Shown: positions 8,585 through 18,845, counted from the first letter of the stretch. The stretch: DNA of 64,000 nucleotides from an uncultured Sutterella sp. (GCA_900544335.1 UQUS01000004.1:1-64000), one strand, 5' to 3'. Made by a program: numbers and translations. The notes: generated from the letters alone by a model not told the origin.

Positions 8585-9537
8585 GGGCTTTCAGCCTCCA
8601 AAACTTGGTTGGCAACGGCGAGTTTTGCTCGGAGCTCTTCGAGTATCAGATCGACAACCATCATGACGCGCTTTCGTTTCTTCGATTGCGGATTGATAAA
8701 CAAGTAATAATGCCAATCGGGAAACGACCACAAATGCCGGACTGCAATCAGATTTCCTTTGGCAATGTCCTGATATGAGTAAAGCAATTGAGCGCCGTAA
8801 TGAATGCCGTTGCCGAGAACTGCGGCAACCATCAGACTCGTGTTGTTCGGCAAATACAAACAATCATGAAATTTTCCGATGATGTTCGCATCCCCGTCGG
8901 CAAATTGAGCATTCGATGGTACGCGACAGTTGTCAAACAAAAGTAACCGGTGGTGTTTCAGGTCATGTTTTGTTTTCGGCATCCCGAAATGCCGCACATA
9001 GACCGGAGAGACCAAAGGAAAACTGCGACAAACCCCGATAAGAGTTTGCACAACATCCGTTTGGCTGACATCGGGGCCGTAGCCGATGACAACGTCGAGC
9101 GGATGACCGTTTTCGAAGAATTGAATCGGGGGAAGGAATCCGGACTGAAAGACCTCAATTCGAATGTCGGGGTACTGAACTCTTAAATTGATGCTTGCAT
9201 CCAACAGCGTGCGATCGAAAAATGACTGAGGCATTCCGATTCGGACAATTCCGGAATAAGGGTTTTTAGCCTCCGAGACTTCTTCTATGAAATCATCGTG
9301 AGTCGACAGCAGGTGTTTTGCTTGTTCATAAGCAAGCTGTCCCGTGCTGGTTAAAACAATAGGGGAATACTGTCTGTCAAAAAGAACGACATTTCCGAGG
9401 CTTTTTTCAAGTTGCGAAAGCAGGCGTGAAATGTTGGACGGTGCCATTTCGCACACTTCCGAGGCTTTTGAAATAGACCCCGTTCGAATGACCGTTACAA
9501 AAATACGCCAGGCTTGAATGTCACAGTGTCGAATCAT
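8581..9537 (-). CDS. LysR-family transcriptional regulator (upstream copy)
   Basis: A 318-residue LysR-type regulator with HTH at about residues 7-66 (DIQAWRIFVTVIRTGSISKASEVCE) and a substrate-binding domain. It is first in a two-gene operon with the paralogue at 7634-8584; the ATG of the latter overlaps its stop. Conserved ends and divergent middles suggest that the copies respond to different ligands. The 230-base region to its right is shared with the divergent MazG gene. Confidence 0.85.
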   Translation of the reverse strand: MIRHCDIQAWRIFVTVIRTGSISKASEVCEMAPSNISRLLSQLEKSLGNVVLFDRQYSPIVLTSTGQLAYEQAKHLLSTHDDFIEEVSEAKNPYSGIVRIGMPQSFFDRTLLDASINLRVQYPDIRIEVFQSGFLPPIQFFENGHPLDVVIGYGPDVSQTDVVQTLIGVCRSFPLVSPVYVRHFGMPKTKHDLKHHRLLLFDNCRVPSNAQFADGDANIIGKFHDCLYLPNNTSLMVAAVLGNGIHYGAQLLYSYQDIAKGNLIAVRHLWSFPDWHYYLFINPQSKKRKRVMMVVDLILEELRAKLAVANQVLEAESP

Positions 9538-9770
9538 GGGTTCATGTCATGCTTTTCGATGTCGATTAACTCATTGTAGTCTGCCGAGCATGTCATTATA
9601 GGGTAACTCAATTCCGATACTCATAACATATCGAATCTGAGTGTTTCGGCTACAAATGGAATCTAAACTTGGACAGTTAATGCGATTAACCTGTTGCCGA
9701 CAATGGGTTTCTGTTAGTATTGATTTTTGAAAGACTTTTCCCGGATAACAGTGTTTGTGTGTGACGTGAT

Positions 9771-10103
9771 ATGGATCAGTTTGAGCAGACAAAACGGCAG
9801 ATTCGCGACTTCACGGAAGAGCGCGATTGGGATAAGTTTCACAATCCCAAGGACTTGGCGATTGCATTAAGCATCGAAGCCAACGAGCTTTTGGAAGCCT
9901 TCTTATGGAAAACGCCCTCCGAAGCCAAGAGAGAGAAAGTCGAGGAGGAACTTGCCGATGTGTTTAACTATGCTTTCCTGCTAGCCGATAAGTGTGGCTT
10001 TGACGTTGCAACAATCATTAAAAAAAAGATTGAGTCCAACGCTCGCAAGTACCCCGTTGACAAAGCTCGGGGGACAGCGAAGAAATACACGGAGCTTAAG
10101 TGA
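9771..10103 (+). CDS. MazG-like nucleotide pyrophosphohydrolase
   Basis: This 110-residue all-alpha protein carries the MazG metal site: EANELLEAF (about residues 41-49) and EELADVFNY (about 63-71), which together form the ExxE...ExxD pattern. Family members hydrolyse (d)NTPs or alarmones to monophosphates. Only 6 bases separate it from the GIY-YIG/DUF2075 ATPase gene, so the two are probably co-translated. Small MazG proteins paired with large ATPases occur in defence islands; that context applies here because restriction-type genes follow, but the function of this pair is inference. Confidence 0.8.
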   Translation: MDQFEQTKRQIRDFTEERDWDKFHNPKDLAIALSIEANELLEAFLWKTPSEAKREKVEEELADVFNYAFLLADKCGFDVATIIKKKIESNARKYPVDKARGTAKKYTELK

Positions 10104-10109
10104 TCCACG

Positions 10110-11903
10110 ATGACCGGCGAAGCAATTAGGATTGAGGAATTTGCTTTTAATCCCCATACGCCCGATGTTGCAAAGACTGAGGAAAAATGCTCGGATTGGC
10201 CTGTTGTTTACTTAATTCATGGAAGTCTTAGTAAAAAACCTTGCCCGCTTTATATCGGGGAGACGAGTAACTTCATCGGACGCGTCAAGCAACATCTAGC
10301 GGACGAAGAAAAATGTAATCTATATTCCGGCATCAAAGTTGTTATTAACAATCGATATAACAAGTCTGCGATTTTGGATGTGGAGCAGACACTTATTCGG
10401 CTCTTTAAGTGTGACCCACAATTTGCCGTAAAAAACAAAAATCTCGGACAAAGTGCACGCCACGATTATTTTCAGAGGTTTTCTTATGTAGAAGAAATGG
10501 GGACGCTTTGGACTCGCATCCACTTAAGCCGGAAGTCCTTTCTAGACATTACCTCAAGCGATAAATACAAGTTTTCTCCATATACGGCGCTCACTGTCGA
10601 GCAGCGTGATGTGTGTTTTAAAGCGATTGACTGCATTCTTGACGCTTTAAAGAATCGGAAGCGGCGCGTTCAGTTAATTTCAGGGGCAGCCGGTACGGGA
10701 AAGACCATTGTTGCGACAAAAATTCTCTCCCTGCTACTTGAAGCCAACTTCGCTCCCATGAATACCGCTCATGATGAGGAGAATCTAGATTCTGACGAGA
10801 GTTATTGTCTGAAGGTTCAAAGAGAACTGCTTGACTTTGTTCAAAAGAGAAAGCGTCCCATTCGGCTTGGCTATGTTGTGGCAATGACTTCGCTACGAAA
10901 AACTCTTCGAGAAGTCTTTCGGACAACACTTAAAGAGGAACTCAAACAGGGTAAGCTTGCCGTAGGACGGATTGTTATCGGTACAGTTGACGTAGCTAAG
11001 GCCACAGAGCCATTTGATCTTTTAATTGTCGATGAGGCGCATCGTCTTCCACGGTACACAAATATCAGTTGGCGTGGAGAGTATAAAAAGAGTTCCGAAC
11101 TTCTCGGCTTAAATCCCGAGACATCGACGACGCTCGATTGGATTATGAAGCAAAGCCGATGCCAGATTCTCTTTTACGATGCGGCTCAAACCGTTCGTCC
11201 AGCGGATGTCCCGGATGCGGATTTTCAAAAGAAAATCGCCCCCTTTATCAGCCCGGAGTTTCCGCGTCTTGAGCTTACAACGCAAATGCGATGTCAGGGT
11301 GGGGCAAGTTTTATCGAGTATCTCAATCAAATCTTTCAAGGAACTGCTAAGAAAAAGAGTTTTGAGGATTATGAATTTCGTTTGTACGAGCATTTCACGC
11401 CACTTTATGAAGAAATACAGAGCTTGAGCTCGGACCCAAAGGGAAACGGCTATTCACGCATTGTGGCCGGGTTTGCTTGGCCTTGGCAGGCTAAGAAAAA
11501 ATCCTCGGTTAATGATATTGAAATCGAAGGAAAAAAGTATCACTGGAACACAACCCAAGACGGCTGGATCACAAGTAAAAATGCTGTCCGTGAAATCGGC
11601 TGCGTTCATACAACGCAAGGATTTGATTTAGCTTACGTTGGAGTCATCATCGGTCCGGACCTTCGGTACGACAAGAAAAACAAACGGATTGTTGTCGATA
11701 GAGACCATGTTTTTGATGCAAATATGAAAAACGGGATAGATAAAGATGAGGCAGGGGATGAAGAGCTTCGTTCTTTTGTTCTCAATAGCTATAAAGTCTT
11801 GCTCACTCGCGGTGTTCGTGGGTGTTTTGTTTACGTTGTTGATAAAAACCTTCGAGAGTATTTAAAGCAATTTATCGATCCGCCTTTGGCGGAAAAGGAT
11901 TAG
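10110..11903 (+). CDS. GIY-YIG nuclease fused to DUF2075 ATPase/helicase
   Basis: A 597-residue two-domain protein. Residues about 33-110 form a GIY-YIG endonuclease-like module (VVYLI, then LYIGETSNFIGRVKQHL). Residues about 165-590 are a DUF2075 P-loop ATPase with Walker A GAAGTGKT (192-199), the DEAH Walker B box VDEAH (307-311) and a late HTTQGFDLAYVGV motif typical of superfamily 1-like ATPases. It likely acts on nucleic acids. Coupling to a MazG enzyme 6 bases upstream suggests a two-gene nucleotide/DNA-targeting module, possibly anti-phage (inference). Codon use is moderately AT-rich compared with the core genes. Confidence 0.85.
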   Translation: MTGEAIRIEEFAFNPHTPDVAKTEEKCSDWPVVYLIHGSLSKKPCPLYIGETSNFIGRVKQHLADEEKCNLYSGIKVVINNRYNKSAILDVEQTLIRLFKCDPQFAVKNKNLGQSARHDYFQRFSYVEEMGTLWTRIHLSRKSFLDITSSDKYKFSPYTALTVEQRDVCFKAIDCILDALKNRKRRVQLISGAAGTGKTIVATKILSLLLEANFAPMNTAHDEENLDSDESYCLKVQRELLDFVQKRKRPIRLGYVVAMTSLRKTLREVFRTTLKEELKQGKLAVGRIVIGTVDVAKATEPFDLLIVDEAHRLPRYTNISWRGEYKKSSELLGLNPETSTTLDWIMKQSRCQILFYDAAQTVRPADVPDADFQKKIAPFISPEFPRLELTTQMRCQGGASFIEYLNQIFQGTAKKKSFEDYEFRLYEHFTPLYEEIQSLSSDPKGNGYSRIVAGFAWPWQAKKKSSVNDIEIEGKKYHWNTTQDGWITSKNAVREIGCVHTTQGFDLAYVGVIIGPDLRYDKKNKRIVVDRDHVFDANMKNGIDKDEAGDEELRSFVLNSYKVLLTRGVRGCFVYVVDKNLREYLKQFIDPPLAEKD

Positions 11904-12541
11904 GTTGGAAGAGAAGACAGAGAGTCTTTTTTTTGGGGCTCACGGCACCGAGAATCATCTTCGACAAGGACGGCAAAGGGCACTGGCTTGAGGTGACAAA
12001 ACGGCAACATGAAATTGCGGCTCGATTGGGGTTCCCGAACCTACATAAGACCGTGCCGGAATGGAAGAAAAAATGACGCTCGCACAGGGGGGCCTACGTA
12101 CTTACTGAGCCCAATTTAGACTTTAATGAAAAAGAGTTCATTGATTTAAGACCAAAATTTCCTGCTCGAGATTCTAAAAAACCGTGTATGAAGACTTTGG
12201 GGTGAGTACAATGTCTTCGTTGCAGTTTCAGTGATTCTCCGGCGTTAACAATCGAACCGTTGTAGGAAAGATGCGTACATCCTCTGAATTCGACCGTTCG
12301 AAAAAACGAGAATTCTGAAGTGCTCGACGAAACGAGGGCTCATATTTTGCAGAATGGTTATGCGAAGGGGCGAATACTCGGAAGGAGGGGTATGAGGAGA
12401 CAGATACTTAAAATAAAATTCCCAAAGAATGTATTGCTCTAATATAAATATGTAGGCAAAGAATTCTATTGTACGCAATAAAATACATAGACAGAGTTAT
12501 TTCAAAACTGGTTTAAATATCCGTTCTGGTTTTAAATTAAA
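11904..12541 (+). other. Degraded region with two short gene remnants
   Basis: Two plus-strand frames look like gene ends without beginnings. One runs to a TGA at 12076 and contains IIFDKDGKGHWLEVTKRQ and HEIAARLGFPNLHK. The other runs to a TGA at 12205 and contains YVLTEPNLDFNEKEFIDLRP. I cannot assign either; the second could be the tail of a lost restriction-modification gene, given its place directly before the restriction locus (speculative). The rest is AT-rich with no gene. The start of the next CDS has no strong ribosome site. Confidence 0.35.
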
Positions 12542-14041
12542 ATGTCCAAGTTAATTTCGTTGCCTCCGAATGCTGAAAAGATGGTTCAATCCATGCGGGC
12601 ACTAGGTTATTCATTTCAAACGGCTTTGGCTGACGTTATTGACAATTCAATTTCAGCAGGGGCAACTCATGTAGACATTCTGACACCTACCGATCCGAGT
12701 GAGAATGCCTATCTGGCAATTCTTGATAACGGCTCCGGAATGGATGAGCCTACGCTGATTGAATCTATGCGTCACGCGAGTAAAAATCCTAATGAAAACC
12801 GGAAGACGGAAGATTTGGGTCGTTTCGGGCTCGGGATGAAAACAGCCTCGCTTTCACAATGCAGGGAATTTATCGTTGTAACCAGAACAAAAAAGGGAAC
12901 TTATGCCGCAGGTTGGTCGATTGATACTATTCAAAAGGAACAAGATTGGTCGTTAACCATATTTAATGAATCGGAATACGAAAAGTTTCCTTGTTTCGAG
13001 ATGTTTAATCAACTGGAACACGGTACTTTATTGATATGGCATAGATTTGACAGATTCTCTGCGAATAATGGTTGTCGCTCTGATGAATTGACTTCCAAGT
13101 TAATCGATGCACGGGATCACTTGGGTTTAGTTTATCATCGCTTCATATCGGACTCAGAAAACCCCATTGTTTTTACTGTCAACGGCAGAAGAATTGAAGC
13201 AAAAGATCCGTTTCTCGAAAACAGAAAATCCGGTGTTGATGCACTGCCTCCGGAACTGATTTTTATACCGGAGTTTCCGAATACTCCAATTGTTGTTACC
13301 GGGTATACCCTGCCGCATCAAAATCGCATCACTGCCTCGGAAATGACGACTCTGGGCCTTAGAGACCGTACGTTCGGTGAGGATCAAGGCTTCTATATAT
13401 ACCGTGGAAAGCGATTGATTTTTTGGGGTGGCTGGTTGAGGCTTGCTCGAAAGGCCCAGGCATCGAAATTATGTCGTGTTTGCGTGGATGTGCCGAATTC
13501 AATGGATAGCATTTGGGAATTGGATATAAAAAAATCCATTGCAATCCCTCCTCGTGTCGTGAGAGACAAGTTGGCTGGATATTTGGATATCTTGGTAAAG
13601 AAATCCAGAGACATTCAGTCAGGAAGAGGGACTCATGTCTCTCTTAAACCTGAGAACCTCGTTTGGGATGCATGCATTATCGGGAAAACACAATTTGCCG
13701 TAAGACTAAATAAAGACTTCGGAATATATAAAGAACTGCTTGACAGTTTAGATTCCGAGCAACGCAGGTTGTTGCATTGTTATCTCGGTATGGTTGAATT
13801 GTTTTATCCGAGCAGGTGGGTTTCCTCTCAATACTGCGGAGATAAATCCAGTGTTTACTCGGATGCAGAGAATAAAGATTCTATACAGTTGCTCAAAGAT
13901 GTGTTGAATGGAATTTGCTCAGACTCAACAACCATCGAAGAACTAAGAGATTTTGTCCAAATAATGAAAGATAATTCTGCTGTAGCTGATAATAAACAGC
14001 TAACGAACTCTGTCGTTAAAAATCTGAAACTTAATAAGTAG
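12542..14041 (+). CDS. GHKL (HSP90/MutL/MORC-like) ATPase of a restriction-type locus
   Basis: A 499-residue protein with the Bergerat ATP-binding fold at the N-terminus: N-box ADVIDNSISAGA (about 35-46), G1 box DNGSGM (about 62-67) and G2 box GRFGLGMKTAS (about 96-106). Iyer, Abhiman and Aravind described such MutL/MORC-like ATPases in bacterial restriction-modification clusters together with Z1-domain ATPases and endonucleases, which matches the next two genes. The predicted role is ATP-driven DNA looping or complex assembly for restriction. The locus is markedly AT-rich (35% GC in one counted line), suggesting recent transfer. No methyltransferase gene is visible nearby. Confidence 0.85.
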   Translation: MSKLISLPPNAEKMVQSMRALGYSFQTALADVIDNSISAGATHVDILTPTDPSENAYLAILDNGSGMDEPTLIESMRHASKNPNENRKTEDLGRFGLGMKTASLSQCREFIVVTRTKKGTYAAGWSIDTIQKEQDWSLTIFNESEYEKFPCFEMFNQLEHGTLLIWHRFDRFSANNGCRSDELTSKLIDARDHLGLVYHRFISDSENPIVFTVNGRRIEAKDPFLENRKSGVDALPPELIFIPEFPNTPIVVTGYTLPHQNRITASEMTTLGLRDRTFGEDQGFYIYRGKRLIFWGGWLRLARKAQASKLCRVCVDVPNSMDSIWELDIKKSIAIPPRVVRDKLAGYLDILVKKSRDIQSGRGTHVSLKPENLVWDACIIGKTQFAVRLNKDFGIYKELLDSLDSEQRRLLHCYLGMVELFYPSRWVSSQYCGDKSSVYSDAENKDSIQLLKDVLNGICSDSTTIEELRDFVQIMKDNSAVADNKQLTNSVVKNLKLNK

Positions 14042-14053
14042 AGGGTCGAATAG

Positions 14054-15790
14054 ATGAAGCAAGAATGCGACATTTCAACGTTGTTAAAACTGTTCTTTCA
14101 AATAAATCCAGGGATTGATGATTCGATAATTGAACCTGAAGAGTTGGATACAAGAATCGAACAGTTTGATAAGCTGATTTCCGGCGGAGCTCTTAATGCT
14201 TTAAATATATCTGCAAATAGGCAAACCGTTCTGAGGGCCATTGAGGAAATTCGTTCCCGAGTCAGTGTGAAATTTACTCTCGGTACTACACTTTCCGATG
14301 GGATTCAAGAGCGGTGGGTGGCGGAATGTTGGAGTTCCAATCCACAGTATTACTGGAAACGTTATAAGGAATGTTTAAAGGAGAAGGACTGGTCTTCTAA
14401 AGTAATCCGTGATATTGATACGGTTACCGATGATATTTTGGATCAGTGCGGGAATCCTCAAATTAGTGTATGCCCTTGGCAAAGACGCGGACTGGTTATC
14501 GGAGACGTTCAGTCCGGGAAAACAGCAGTCTTCACGGGACTGATTAATAAGGCCGCAGATGCCGGATACCGGATAATTATAGTTTTAACGGGGATGTTGG
14601 AAACTTTACGCCGGCAAACGCAAGGAAGACTTGATGCGGAGTTTGTCGGAAAGCCTAGCGGAAACTACGCGGAAAAGCATGAGGGAAAAGCTATAGGCGT
14701 TGGTCTCATTGATTCGAAACACATTCCGGTGAGTTGCACATCCGTCGATGCTGACTTTAATAAGAAGTTGCGCGGAACTTTAAACTTTCCGTTGGCCTCT
14801 GCAAACGAGCCGTTGCTGCTTGTGTTGAAAAAGAACCGAAGTGTTTTAGTTTCCGTTAACAAATGGCTGAAGGATAAAAACCTCGACGGACAATATATAA
14901 ATCGACCGTTATTATTAATAGATGATGAGGCAGATAATGCGTCGGTTAACACGAACAAAGAGGATCAAGATCCTACTAAAATTAATGAGCAAATCAGAAT
15001 ACTGCTTGCGCTTTTTAAGAATGCGACCTATATCGGATTTACAGCTACGCCGTTTGCCAATGTCTTCATTAATCCTGACGTCGACGTAAGCGGGGATACA
15101 CCAGATGATTTGTTCCCCCGTAATTTTATACGAACGACGAACATCCCGAGTAACTATTTCGGTGTTCCTGAAATGCTGTCGGACACTGATTTTAATGAAG
15201 AAGTATCATACGAAAAATCTCCTTACCTGTGCCGGATTAATGATGCAGAGCATGACCTGCCTCTTAAACACAAAAAAGATTTTAAGCTTAAATCTTTATG
15301 GCCGTCAATAAAAACAAGTATTCAACAGTATCTTTTGATTAATACAATATTGGATTTGCGTAAGCTTGATGCGGTTAGACATCGCTCAATGATGATTAAT
15401 GTTTCAAGGTTTACACAAATTCAAAACGATTTAAGCGATTTAGTCGCTGACTATGTGGATGAGATTCGCGATAATGTGGAGGTTTACGGGGTATCTGCGT
15501 CTGCCGATCGCAATCCTATTATTCGAGAGTTGAGAGATACCTATACAAGTTCTTTCCCGAATTTGGAGTTTTCTTGGAATGAGGTGTTAGCAGCTTTATA
15601 TGAGAGTAATAAATTAGTCAAGGTGTACGTTGTTAATACTTCCAACTATTCGAAACAGAATAAACTTGATTACGAAGGGAATCGATATGGAATACGTGCT
15701 GTGGTAATCGGCGGTTTAGCAATAGCACGCGGTGTGACCCTGGAGGGTTTATGTGTCAGTTTTTTCCGTGAAGAGCTTCGTCGGCGCTGA
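14054..15790 (+). pseudogene. Z1-domain P-loop ATPase, 3' end deleted
   Basis: The 578-residue frame has Walker A GDVQSGKT (150-157), the IDDEAD Walker B box, and FTATPFANVFINP, all Z1 hallmarks. Near its C-terminus it reads IARGVTLEGLCVSFF, a motif that in intact Z1 proteins is followed by a long helicase-like region; here it runs within a few codons into REELRRR and a stop. The sequence after that point, in another frame, is the middle of an HpaII-type endonuclease. So a deletion near 15760 removed the end of this gene and the start of the next. The N-terminal ATPase core is intact, but function is doubtful. Confidence 0.75.
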
Positions 15791-16439
15791 TCCTACAGTC
15801 TTTAATGCGTCCAGAGCTGCTCGTTTCAAGTTTCGTTTGGACGGAGCGAAAGTAAATCAGGCTTTGGCTATTGAGGCGCAAATCAAGAGCAGTAAACCCA
15901 AGTCCTGGGCCAAAGAATTGTTCGGGCAACTGAATTCTATCGGGGCGTTTACTCAAACTATTGAAATACCTGACCGTAGATTCGAGCGTAATTTAGAGCT
16001 GTTAGATACGCATATGCCGACTGTTATGGGTGCCATGCTTTTGAAAGCGTTTTGTTCCGGTGATATGTCGGTTTCCGAATGTTTGAGACGTGTAATTATC
16101 AGCGATCCCTTGGGCTATGGCGGAGACTCTGAAATCTTTTATTCCTACCGTGTAAAACATTTTCTCCGCGCTGCGGCATTGGGGTTCAGTTCCTCAAAAC
16201 CCTGGAACGGGAATGAAGGGGCCGATGGCGGAATGCTGTTCGTAAATAAGGATTGGCAACTTTTCTGTATGCTAAGTAACCGTAAGGATTTTGAAGAATA
16301 TTTGGTTAGAAGTTGCCGCTTTGAATCTCCGTCCTCCTCCCTGGAAAAACATGGCGGATATGGAAAGATTGAAAAGGAATGGCATGGAACTTATGTGGAT
16401 TTACTTCTGCAAATTCGCGAATCAAACCCGTTTAAGTAG
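15753..16439 (+). pseudogene. HpaII-family type II restriction endonuclease, N-terminus deleted
   Basis: A 228-residue frame (possible GTG start at 15753). It opens with FSVKSFVGADPTVFNAS, which resembles the conserved central block of HpaII-type endonucleases (GFSIKS-LGS-PTLLNAS), and ends with GYGKIEKEWHGTYVDLLLQIR, like the family's C-terminal KLNLQIRF-type end. HpaII itself is about 358 residues, so roughly the first third is missing. It overlaps the broken Z1 gene at 14054-15790, showing that one deletion joined the two. HpaII enzymes cut CCGG; the specificity here cannot be inferred. The family call rests on remembered motifs. Confidence 0.6.
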
Positions 16440-16551
16440 TGATTGCGCGAATCTGCGTGATTCTCTTGCTGGTTTCTGGATGCGGATGCCCTGTTGTCAG
16501 TTTCGCTTATCCTTTCAGATACAATCAACCGTCTAGATTTCCTACTGCATC

Positions 16552-17208
16552 ATGAAAAACATCGTTATCCTCATCTCCGGCCGCGGATCAAATTTCGTGG
16601 CCATTGCCGAACAGGCAAAAAAAGAACACTGGGACAAAGAGGGCATTCGCATTGCCCTTGTTGTGAGCAATCGCCCCGATGCAGCGGGTCTCTCTAAAGC
16701 ACAAGACCTCGGCATTCCGACCGCTGTCATTGACCACAAAGCCTATCCGGACCGCGAAAGCTTTGAGCGCGCCATGATTCAGGTTATCGATCCCTTAAAT
16801 CCCGCGGTGATTGTTTTAGCCGGCTTCATGCGTGTTTTAACCGAAGTCTTTATTCATCACTACGAAGGAAAGATTCTTAATATTCACCCGGCGCTGCTTC
16901 CGCTTTTTAAGGGTTTAGATACCCATAAGCGAGCCCTTGAAGCCGGCGTGCGTGTTCACGGCTGCACGGTGCACTTTGCAAGTTGTGAATTAGACGGCGG
17001 CCCCATTGTCGGACAGGCCGTGGTCCCTGTAGTTCCGACCGATACCCCGGAGAAACTCGCAGCCCGGGGACTTAAATTGGAGCACGTGCTTTTCCCGCGT
17101 TGCGTGCACGCTGTTGCCACCGGAGCTGTGAAATTACACGACGGTCGCGTTATGATGAGCGCCCGAACAGCGCAAAACCTTGCTGTTTTCGATAACTTAA
17201 TCGAGTAA
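16552..17208 (+). CDS. purN: Phosphoribosylglycinamide formyltransferase
   Basis: A 218-residue PurN, which transfers a formyl group from 10-formyl-THF to GAR in purine synthesis. Visible are the phosphate-binding GRGSNF loop (about residues 10-15), the active-site NIHPALLP segment (about 106-113) with its Asn-x-His, and the HGCTVHF...LDGGPIV motif supplying the catalytic Asp. It is followed after 12 bases by rsmB. GC content returns to the core level, marking the end of the AT-rich restriction locus. Confidence 0.93.
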   Translation: MKNIVILISGRGSNFVAIAEQAKKEHWDKEGIRIALVVSNRPDAAGLSKAQDLGIPTAVIDHKAYPDRESFERAMIQVIDPLNPAVIVLAGFMRVLTEVFIHHYEGKILNIHPALLPLFKGLDTHKRALEAGVRVHGCTVHFASCELDGGPIVGQAVVPVVPTDTPEKLAARGLKLEHVLFPRCVHAVATGAVKLHDGRVMMSARTAQNLAVFDNLIE

Positions 17209-17220
17209 AGAACGATTCCG

Positions 17221-18744
17221 ATGTCTGAAAAACCGCAGTTTAAAAAGAAGATGCCCTTTGCTCCGGTGCGTACCAAACACACCGAAACGGGGCGTCGCAT
17301 GACGGAGCGCCAGAAGGCCGCCTACAGGAGGCAAAAAGATGCGTACCGCGAAGCGCAAAAAGAGGGACGCATTGTCAAAGGTAAAGCCAGTCACGAGCGC
17401 CTTGTCAAAATCAATCCCGGAAAAGTGCGCATCACGAGTTTGATTGTCGGAGAATTAACACGCGCCTTAGCGGTGATTTTGAAGCTTGACGGACCGGCCG
17501 ATCAGCTCATGAAGGCCTTTTTTAAATCCAATCCCAAACTCGGAAGCCGAGATCGCTCGATTTTGGCTGAGGCGATTTTCTACGCTTTGCGGCATTTAGC
17601 ATCGATTACCTACCGCATGAAACCGATTGCGCCCGCTCGAGCTCCGAAGGTTGCAGCACTTTTAACGCTCATTTCGCAATACGGCAAGGATGCCGTTCCC
17701 GATTCGATTCTCGGAAGCGACAAGGGACCTCTTGAGAATATGCTTTCTGAACCGATGGGGAAAGCCGCTCCGGAGGTGGCAGCCGAGATGCCGTTTTGGC
17801 TTTATGACCGGATTGAAAAGCAATACGGCCCTAAGGAATCACAGGAAATTTTCAAGGCTTCGCAAGAAGGGGCTCCGCTTGATCTTCGCGTCAATATCCT
17901 TAAAGCCAAACGCGAGGATGTCTTAAAAGAACTTGAGGACCACGGCGTTAAGGGAGAGGAAACTCCTTTTTCTCCGGACGGAATCCGCCTTGTGGATAAA
18001 CCGGGCTTAATACGATGGCCGATGTACCAGGAAGGGCGCATCGATGTCCAGGACGAGGGCAGTCAACTCGTCGCCCGCCTAATAGGTGCTAAGCGCGGCG
18101 AGATGATTTGTGATTTTTGCGCAGGGGCGGGCGGCAAGACCCTCGCTATCGGCTCTGCGATGCGCTCGACGGGGCGCCTTTATGCTTTTGACGTCAACGA
18201 AAAACGTCTTGCCGGTTTAACGCCCCGCATGAGACGAGCCGGTTTGTCGAACGTGCACCCTATGGCGATTCGTAATGAAAAGGACTTACGCGTCAAGCGC
18301 TTAAGGGGTAAATTCGACCGCGTCTTGGTCGATGCGCCTTGTACGGGAACCGGCACCTTAAGGCGCAATCCCGACTTGCGTTGGCGGTTAAATGTTAAGG
18401 AACTTGAGCGCATCAATGCGCTTCAAAAATCAATTCTCGAAGAAGCCGCCAAACTTGTGAAAGCAGGAGGGCGTCTTGTCTACGCCACGTGCTCGCTTCT
18501 TGAAGAGGAAAACCAGGCCGTTGTCCGAGATTTTCTGAGCCGCCATCCCGAGTTCGAAGCGCTTTGCGCTACGGATGTGCTGGCCAAGCAGGGGATTAAC
18601 CTTCCTGACTGGGTCAGAGACCGTTTCGGAAACGATTTGGTGATGCTCCCGAATCTGACGGACACCGACGGCTTTTTCGGGGCGGTGTTGCAAAAGAAAG
18701 TCCCGGCAAAAGCCCCGGCGCCTGAAAAGGTCTCCGAGAACTAA
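17221..18744 (+). CDS. rsmB: 16S rRNA m5C967 methyltransferase
   Basis: A 507-residue RsmB/Sun-type protein. It has a basic N-terminal extension of about 65 residues, an NusB-like RNA-binding region, and a Rossmann SAM-dependent domain with FCAGAGGKTLA, DAPCTGTGTLRRNPD (motif IV with the releasing Cys) and YATCSLLEEEN (motif VI with the catalytic Cys). It methylates C967 of 16S rRNA. The lysine/arginine-rich N-terminus lengthens it beyond the usual 430-450 residues. Close spacing to purN suggests co-transcription. Confidence 0.88.
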   Translation: MSEKPQFKKKMPFAPVRTKHTETGRRMTERQKAAYRRQKDAYREAQKEGRIVKGKASHERLVKINPGKVRITSLIVGELTRALAVILKLDGPADQLMKAFFKSNPKLGSRDRSILAEAIFYALRHLASITYRMKPIAPARAPKVAALLTLISQYGKDAVPDSILGSDKGPLENMLSEPMGKAAPEVAAEMPFWLYDRIEKQYGPKESQEIFKASQEGAPLDLRVNILKAKREDVLKELEDHGVKGEETPFSPDGIRLVDKPGLIRWPMYQEGRIDVQDEGSQLVARLIGAKRGEMICDFCAGAGGKTLAIGSAMRSTGRLYAFDVNEKRLAGLTPRMRRAGLSNVHPMAIRNEKDLRVKRLRGKFDRVLVDAPCTGTGTLRRNPDLRWRLNVKELERINALQKSILEEAAKLVKAGGRLVYATCSLLEEENQAVVRDFLSRHPEFEALCATDVLAKQGINLPDWVRDRFGNDLVMLPNLTDTDGFFGAVLQKKVPAKAPAPEKVSEN

Positions 18745-18767
18745 AGCCGATTCGAATCGTAAAAGAA

Positions 18768-18804
18768 GTGCCTCGGACGGGATTTTTAATCGGGGCCGAG
18801 GCAC
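18768..18804 (-). terminator. Hairpin between convergent rsmB and pepT
   Basis: Nine-base arms GTGCCTCGG (18768-18776) and CCGAGGCAC (18796-18804). The T-rich tail lies on the minus-strand side, so it mainly terminates pepT; it may also block read-through from rsmB. Confidence 0.65.
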
Positions 18805-18845
18805 ACCTCCTTGCCACATGAGTGGTGAGGGCATTAGGCCTTTCC

